25,815 nucleotides of DNA from Micavibrio_C sp964577255 (GTDB lineage: Bacteria > Pseudomonadota > Alphaproteobacteria > Micavibrionales > Micavibrionaceae), in contig CAZNYM010000025.1 in the NCBI GenBank assembly GCA_964577255.1, positions 1 to 25,815 on the forward strand, written 5' to 3'. Positions 22,385 through 25,815 of this stretch are shown here, one piece after another; the first letter of the stretch is position 1; the number at the start of each line of letters is the position of its first letter. Made by a program: the position numbers and the translations under genes. The notes under the pieces are model-generated. The model was not told the origin of the DNA. It ran no database searches and was given only the letters and a program-made list of their open reading frames with translations.

Positions 22385-23743
22385 ATGCGTTTGATGATTA
22401 TCGGTCAGCTTGAGGGCCATATGGGCGCGGCGGGCAAGATCGCCCTGCAGCGCGGGGCCAAGGTCATTCATTGCGAGGATACCGAGCAGGCCCTGGGCGC
22501 GCTGCGCAACGGCAAGGGCGCCGATGTGGCCATGGTCGACATCAAGCAGAAGATCGGCGCGTTCATCGAAACGCTCAAGGCCGAGCGCATCCACCTGCCG
22601 GTCGTCGCCTGCGGCGTGGGCACCGACACGCGCGCGGCGGTGAAAGCCATTCAGGACGGCGCCAAGGAATACGTGCCGCTTCCGCCCGACGCCGAGTTGA
22701 TCGCCGCCATCCTGGCCGCCGTGACCGAGGAATCGAGCACCATGATCGCCGCCGACGCGGTCATGCAGAACGTCATAAAAACAGCCGACCGCGTCGCTCC
22801 TTCCGAAGCCACTATCCTCATCACCGGGGAATCGGGCACCGGCAAGGAAGTGATGTCGCGCTACATCCACAACAGATCCAAGCGCAAGACCGGCCCTTTC
22901 ATCGCCCTTAACTGCGCCGCCATTCCCGAAACGTTGCTGGAATCCGAGCTATTCGGCCATGAAAAGGGCGCCTTCACCGGCGCGGCCGCCCGGCGCCTGG
23001 GTAAATTCGAGGAAGCCCACGGCGGCACGCTGCTGCTCGACGAAATCTCGGAAATGCACCCGCAGCTGCAGGCCAAGCTTCTGCGCGCCATCCAGGAACG
23101 CGAAATCAGCCGCATCGGCAGCAACGAGCCGATCAAGGTCGATGTGCGCATCGTCGCCACGTCCAACCGCAATCTCGAGGAAAGCGTCAAGAAGGGCGAG
23201 TTCCGCGAAGATTTGTACTTCCGCCTGAATGTCGTCAATATCCGCCTGCCAGCCCTGCGCGAGCGCCCGGGCGATATCCAACCGCTGGCCGCGCTGTTCG
23301 CCGACAAATACGCCGAAGCCAACGGCGTCAGCAAAAAGAAGATCTCCGCCGCCGCCCTGGCGCGCCTGAAGGGTTACAACTGGCGCGGCAATATCCGCGA
23401 GCTTGAGAACACCATGCACCGCGCGATTCTGATGTCGGTCGCGGACGAGATCGAGGCCGAAGCCATCCACCTGCAGGATGGTTTCGCCGAAAACACCCCC
23501 GTACGCGAGAAAACCACCGCCAACGCGCCCGCCCCTGCGGTGAAAAACACGGGCGCGGTCGAGGCTATGATCGGGCGCACCATCGCCGACGTCGAACGCG
23601 ACATGATCCTCAATACGCTCGACCATTGCTTGGGCAACCGCACGCACGCGGCCACGATCCTGGGGATCTCTATCCGCACGCTGCGCAACAAGCTCAATCA
23701 GTACAAGGACGAAGGAGTCGATATCCCCGCCGCTACCGGTTAA
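22385..23743 (+). CDS. flbD: FlbD-like sigma-54 activator with a degenerate receiver domain
   Basis: This 452-residue NtrC-family regulator starts MRLMIIGQ. Its AAA+ core has Walker A GESGTGKE (148-155), the sigma-54 loop GAFTGA (195-200), Walker B TLLLDE (215-220) and FREDLYFRLNV (273-283). A Fis-type helix-turn-helix follows (NRTHAATILGISIRTLRNK). The receiver keeps an aspartate (D52 in VDIKQKIG), but the acidic pair near residue 9 is replaced by LEG, and the conserved lysine after the last strand is PLPP. Phosphorelay control is therefore doubtful and FliX control more likely. ATG 22382 would add one Met. Its stop overlaps a convergent gene by 4 bases. Likely targets are the sigma-54 elements at 726 and 16816. 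Confidence 0.93.
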   Translation: MRLMIIGQLEGHMGAAGKIALQRGAKVIHCEDTEQALGALRNGKGADVAMVDIKQKIGAFIETLKAERIHLPVVACGVGTDTRAAVKAIQDGAKEYVPLPPDAELIAAILAAVTEESSTMIAADAVMQNVIKTADRVAPSEATILITGESGTGKEVMSRYIHNRSKRKTGPFIALNCAAIPETLLESELFGHEKGAFTGAAARRLGKFEEAHGGTLLLDEISEMHPQLQAKLLRAIQEREISRIGSNEPIKVDVRIVATSNRNLEESVKKGEFREDLYFRLNVVNIRLPALRERPGDIQPLAALFADKYAEANGVSKKKISAAALARLKGYNWRGNIRELENTMHRAILMSVADEIEAEAIHLQDGFAENTPVREKTTANAPAPAVKNTGAVEAMIGRTIADVERDMILNTLDHCLGNRTHAATILGISIRTLRNKLNQYKDEGVDIPAATG

Positions 23744-24360
23744 AGGTACTTCAGATGGCGCGTGGCCTGCCCCGGATGCTTCTCGGAAAGATGATAGCCG
23801 TCACCAAAATGAACCGGGCAGACCAGCCCGTCGGCACCGGTTCTGGTCGCGGTCCACAGCTGGCTGTCGTCGGTGATCGACACCATCACGGAAATTTTTC
23901 CGCCGCCCGCCGCTTCCGAAACACCTTCCATCACTGGAGATGTGCCAATGTTATAGCGCCTGAGCGTATGGCGGGCATGAAATGGTGTCACGCAGGTCTT
24001 GGCCGGTTCTTCGGCCGCCGTCGCGGCCGCATCGGCGGTATCCAGAATGTGGTCGCCCGGCGGATTGAGGGTCAGGGCGCGACCGCGGTCGCGGATCGTG
24101 AGGTTCTCGCCCGTCACCTGGGTCAGCATCCATTTATCTGTACCGGGACGGCCCAGAATCACCAGACGGCTTGCATCATGGCGCATCAGTGTCATGAGCG
24201 GCACCCAGCCCGCCGCCTTGAGCGCGGACGCCCCCTTATCGAGCGGACGGTGGCTGCCGACCGGGAAGTCCTCCGACGCGCTCGAAGCACCCAGAGAAAA
24301 CACCGTCGCCAGAGCGGCAGCGATAAGCGAAAGACTGCGGGAGCCGGATTTTGCGGACAT
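23740..24360 (-). CDS. Secreted protein with two copies of a W/C domain (gene B of pair)
   Basis: The 206-residue product has a Sec signal (SLIAAALATVFSLGASSASE) and no membrane segment after it, so it is probably periplasmic. The mature part contains two related modules: residues about 48-95 (AAGWVPLMTL, then LVILGRPGTDKWMLTQVTG) and about 147-187 (KISVMVSITDDSQLWTATRTG, then C181). The same module pattern occurs twice in the neighbouring gene. I do not recognise a named family. AGGGGTAG lies upstream of ATG 24360. It lies 72 bases downstream of the paralogue and is probably co-transcribed. Confidence 0.6.
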   Translation of the reverse strand: MSAKSGSRSLSLIAAALATVFSLGASSASEDFPVGSHRPLDKGASALKAAGWVPLMTLMRHDASRLVILGRPGTDKWMLTQVTGENLTIRDRGRALTLNPPGDHILDTADAAATAAEEPAKTCVTPFHARHTLRRYNIGTSPVMEGVSEAAGGGKISVMVSITDDSQLWTATRTGADGLVCPVHFGDGYHLSEKHPGQATRHLKYL

Positions 24361-24432
24361 CGTGAAAACTACCCCTGCTGTTGACCGAGACAGATTAGCA
24401 CACCCCGGTCGCCGCGCGCAAATTCCGCCGAC

Positions 24433-25122
24433 CTAGCCGTCGTTACGCGGGCCCGGCAATTTAATGTCGGGATGGAAGGTGAACGCGTTGCCGCTCGCCG
24501 CAACGCAGGTATTGGCCGCGTCCGTATCCCCGCGGGTGAGATAGGTCCAACTGCGGTTATTTTCGTCGCTTGCCATGAAAACCACGCGCTTGCCGTCCCG
24601 TTCCCGCTTGCCTTCTATGACTACGGATTCGCCGAAGCTCCGGTTGATGCGCTCGCGCATCTTCTCCCAAGGGGCGCAGCGCTTGCCGTTGCCCTGTTCC
24701 GGGCCTTCCTGCACCAACTCCGACCGCACGCTGACCTGATAGACTTGCCCTGTAAAACTGTGCAGCGTCATGTCAGTACCCTTGGTGAGCGCGCATATCT
24801 GCGAGCCGCGCGTTTCCATGATCTGCCAGTTGCGGCGTGTGCTGTCGGCGTATACGAACATGCGCTCGTTCCTCTCGTCGAGGATACCGGTCGCAACCGG
24901 CGTCAGGCCGGCATCAGCGAAAACCTTGTTCGCTGCTTCCATTTCGTAACATTTGGCCACGGTCGGCGTTTGCGCCGCGGCGGCGGGCGGCGGCACCACC
25001 TGCGGCCGCGTCGGCCGGGCATATGGATTGTCGGCCGCCGCCAGGGAAATCCCCGGCGCCAGCGCCAGCGCGGTAAATAAAGCGGTAAGGCCGGACCGCA
25101 GACCCCGGATGTTGTCGATCAT
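24433..25122 (-). CDS. Secreted protein with two copies of a W/C domain (gene A of pair)
   Basis: The 229-residue product has a signal peptide (LTALFTALALAPGISLAAADN), a Pro/Ala-rich linker (RPQVVPPPAAAA) and two similar modules. Module 1 is about 72-116 (AGLTPVATGILDERNERMF, W99, ETRG, C110). Module 2 is about 163-214 (ESVVIEGKRERDGKRVVF, W192, LTRG, C206). Each has a charged strand, D-x-x-x-R-x-W, then T-R-G and a cysteine, so a beta-meander repeat with possible disulfides is likely. ATG 25122 is preferred over ATG 25128 because AGGGAAG is too close to the latter. I do not recognise a family. Confidence 0.6.
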   Translation of the reverse strand: MIDNIRGLRSGLTALFTALALAPGISLAAADNPYARPTRPQVVPPPAAAAQTPTVAKCYEMEAANKVFADAGLTPVATGILDERNERMFVYADSTRRNWQIMETRGSQICALTKGTDMTLHSFTGQVYQVSVRSELVQEGPEQGNGKRCAPWEKMRERINRSFGESVVIEGKRERDGKRVVFMASDENNRSWTYLTRGDTDAANTCVAASGNAFTFHPDIKLPGPRNDG

Positions 25123-25176
25123 AGTCATCTTCCCTGTCGTCTGTTTTTGCGGATCGCCCCGAAGGCGTCCTCATTT

Positions 25177-25362
25177 ATGGGACAAAGCGTAGCACAGAGT
25201 GCAAAAGCTGTTGAAATCCTTTTTATTTTCGGAAATCAGGAAAGCGAAAAGGCTGTGGTGCGCCTAGAAGAAGAAACTTCGAACCGCCTCTTCGAGACGC
25301 TGGAGGAATGGAATGACTACCTGAAACGATACGTCCCAGCCTTCAAGGAGCCCGCGCCATGA
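25177..25362 (+). CDS. Small protein preceding mobC, unknown function
   Basis: From ATG 25177 the frame gives 61 residues (MGQSVAQSAKAVEILFIFG at the start, ending LKRYVPAFKEPAP), mostly acidic and probably helical in the second half (EEETSNRLFETLEEWNDYL). A TTG at 25147 would add 10 residues. Neither start has a good ribosome site. Its stop overlaps the MobC-like start (ATGA), so translation is coupled and it is probably part of the mobilisation operon. It may be the truncated end of a larger reading frame at the element border. Confidence 0.45.
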   Translation: MGQSVAQSAKAVEILFIFGNQESEKAVVRLEEETSNRLFETLEEWNDYLKRYVPAFKEPAP

Positions 25363-25805
25363 GCACGGACCTGGAAAGCGAGAATACACCCCAAGAGCCG
25401 AAGGCGGCCTTCAGCGACGCCGCTTCGGGCTCGAATTCTCATAAGAACCGGCGGGTTACACCGCCTCCCTTCTCCCTGCGGCTCTCGGAAGCCGAACGGG
25501 CCACCCTGGAGGCCCGGGCCGGATCGAAGCCCCTGGGGGCTTACATCCGGGACACCCTGCTGGGCGACGACCAGCAGCCCCGCCAGGCCCATCGCCGCCC
25601 GACCCACGACCAGGAGGCGATCGCCCAGCTCCTGGCGGAGCTGGGCAACGCCCGCCTCGCCAATAACCTTAACCAATTGGCCAAGGCGGCGAACGCGGGA
25701 GCCCTCCCCGTCAACGCCGAGACACTGAAGGCGATCCTGACGGCTTGCCACGACGTCCGGGTCATGCGGGCCTGCCTTCTCGCCGCCCTGGGGTTCCGGC
25801 CATGA
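25359..25805 (+). CDS. mobC: MobC-like mobilisation (relaxosome accessory) protein
   Basis: The 148-residue product has a flexible N-terminus, then a ribbon-helix-helix-like segment (PFSLRLSEAERATLEARA, PLGAYIRDTLLG). A helical C-terminal domain has LAELGNARLANNLNQLAKAANAG-type residues, where the N-N-L-N-Q-L-A core is the signature of MobC/relaxosome accessory proteins. These bind oriT and help the relaxase nick DNA for conjugative transfer. AAGGAG (25345-25350) lies 8 bases before ATG 25359. Its stop overlaps the next start (ATGA). It marks an integrated mobilisable or conjugative element beginning at the right end of this window. Confidence 0.82.
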   Translation: MSTDLESENTPQEPKAAFSDAASGSNSHKNRRVTPPPFSLRLSEAERATLEARAGSKPLGAYIRDTLLGDDQQPRQAHRRPTHDQEAIAQLLAELGNARLANNLNQLAKAANAGALPVNAETLKAILTACHDVRVMRACLLAALGFRP

Positions 25806-25815
25806 TCCTCAAGGG
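25802..25815 (+). CDS. First codons of a probable relaxase, cut by the window edge
   Basis: ATG 25802 overlaps the mobC stop (ATGA), and the window ends after ATG-ATC-CTC-AAG-GG, reading M-I-L-K-G. Relaxases of mobilisable elements in proteobacteria frequently begin M-I-L-K-x and follow mobC directly. The call rests on four to five residues plus context. Confidence 0.4.

Overview
The window looks like an alphaproteobacterial chromosome. It carries FliX, an FlbD-like sigma-54 activator, FlbT and FlaF, a set typical of alphaproteobacteria. Two intergenic regions hold exact TTAA-N7-TTAA boxes, the CtrA consensus known from Caulobacter. The lineage could be Rhodospirillales- or Micavibrionales-like, but I cannot fix it from sequence reading alone. 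A 22-base run of N shows this is a draft assembly.

Layout. 1-570 (minus): the start of a gene that may be dksA, then fliX. 763-7006 (plus): flgI, a FlgJ/CheL-type rod-binding protein, a FlgN-like protein, fliK, flgD and flgE, closed by a strong terminator at 7115-7157. 7172-11400 (plus): two tandem TPR-methyltransferase fusions joined by ATGA. 11394-12662 (minus): a small secreted Cys-rich protein and an ankyrin-like protein. 12964-14712 (plus): a large flagellin with its own terminator. 14899-15704 (plus): flbT, interrupted by the N run, and flaF. 15764-16240 (minus): a FlaG-like protein. 16870-21620 (plus): fliF, fliG, fliH/flbE-like, fliN and motA-like. 21625-22248 (minus): a DUF1826-like protein. 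22385-23743 (plus): flbD. 23740-25122 (minus): two related secreted proteins. 25177-25815 (plus): the edge of a mobilisable element, with a small ORF, a MobC-like protein and the first codons of a probable relaxase.

How the genes fit together. The rod, hook, MS-ring, switch and stator genes build the basal body and hook. FliX and FlbD probably couple assembly to sigma-54 transcription, and sigma-54-like -24/-12 elements lie before flgI and fliF. CtrA-type boxes lie before fliF and the flagellin. FlbT and FlaF probably control flagellin translation. The two TPR-methyltransferases sit between hook and flagellin genes and are good candidates for modifying flagellin or another exported flagellar protein. 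The less ordinary content is this methyltransferase pair, a two-gene secreted family with duplicated domains, possible leaderless starts for fliX and the first methyltransferase, and the mobilisation module at the right edge. I saw no tRNA, rRNA, CRISPR array or insertion sequence.
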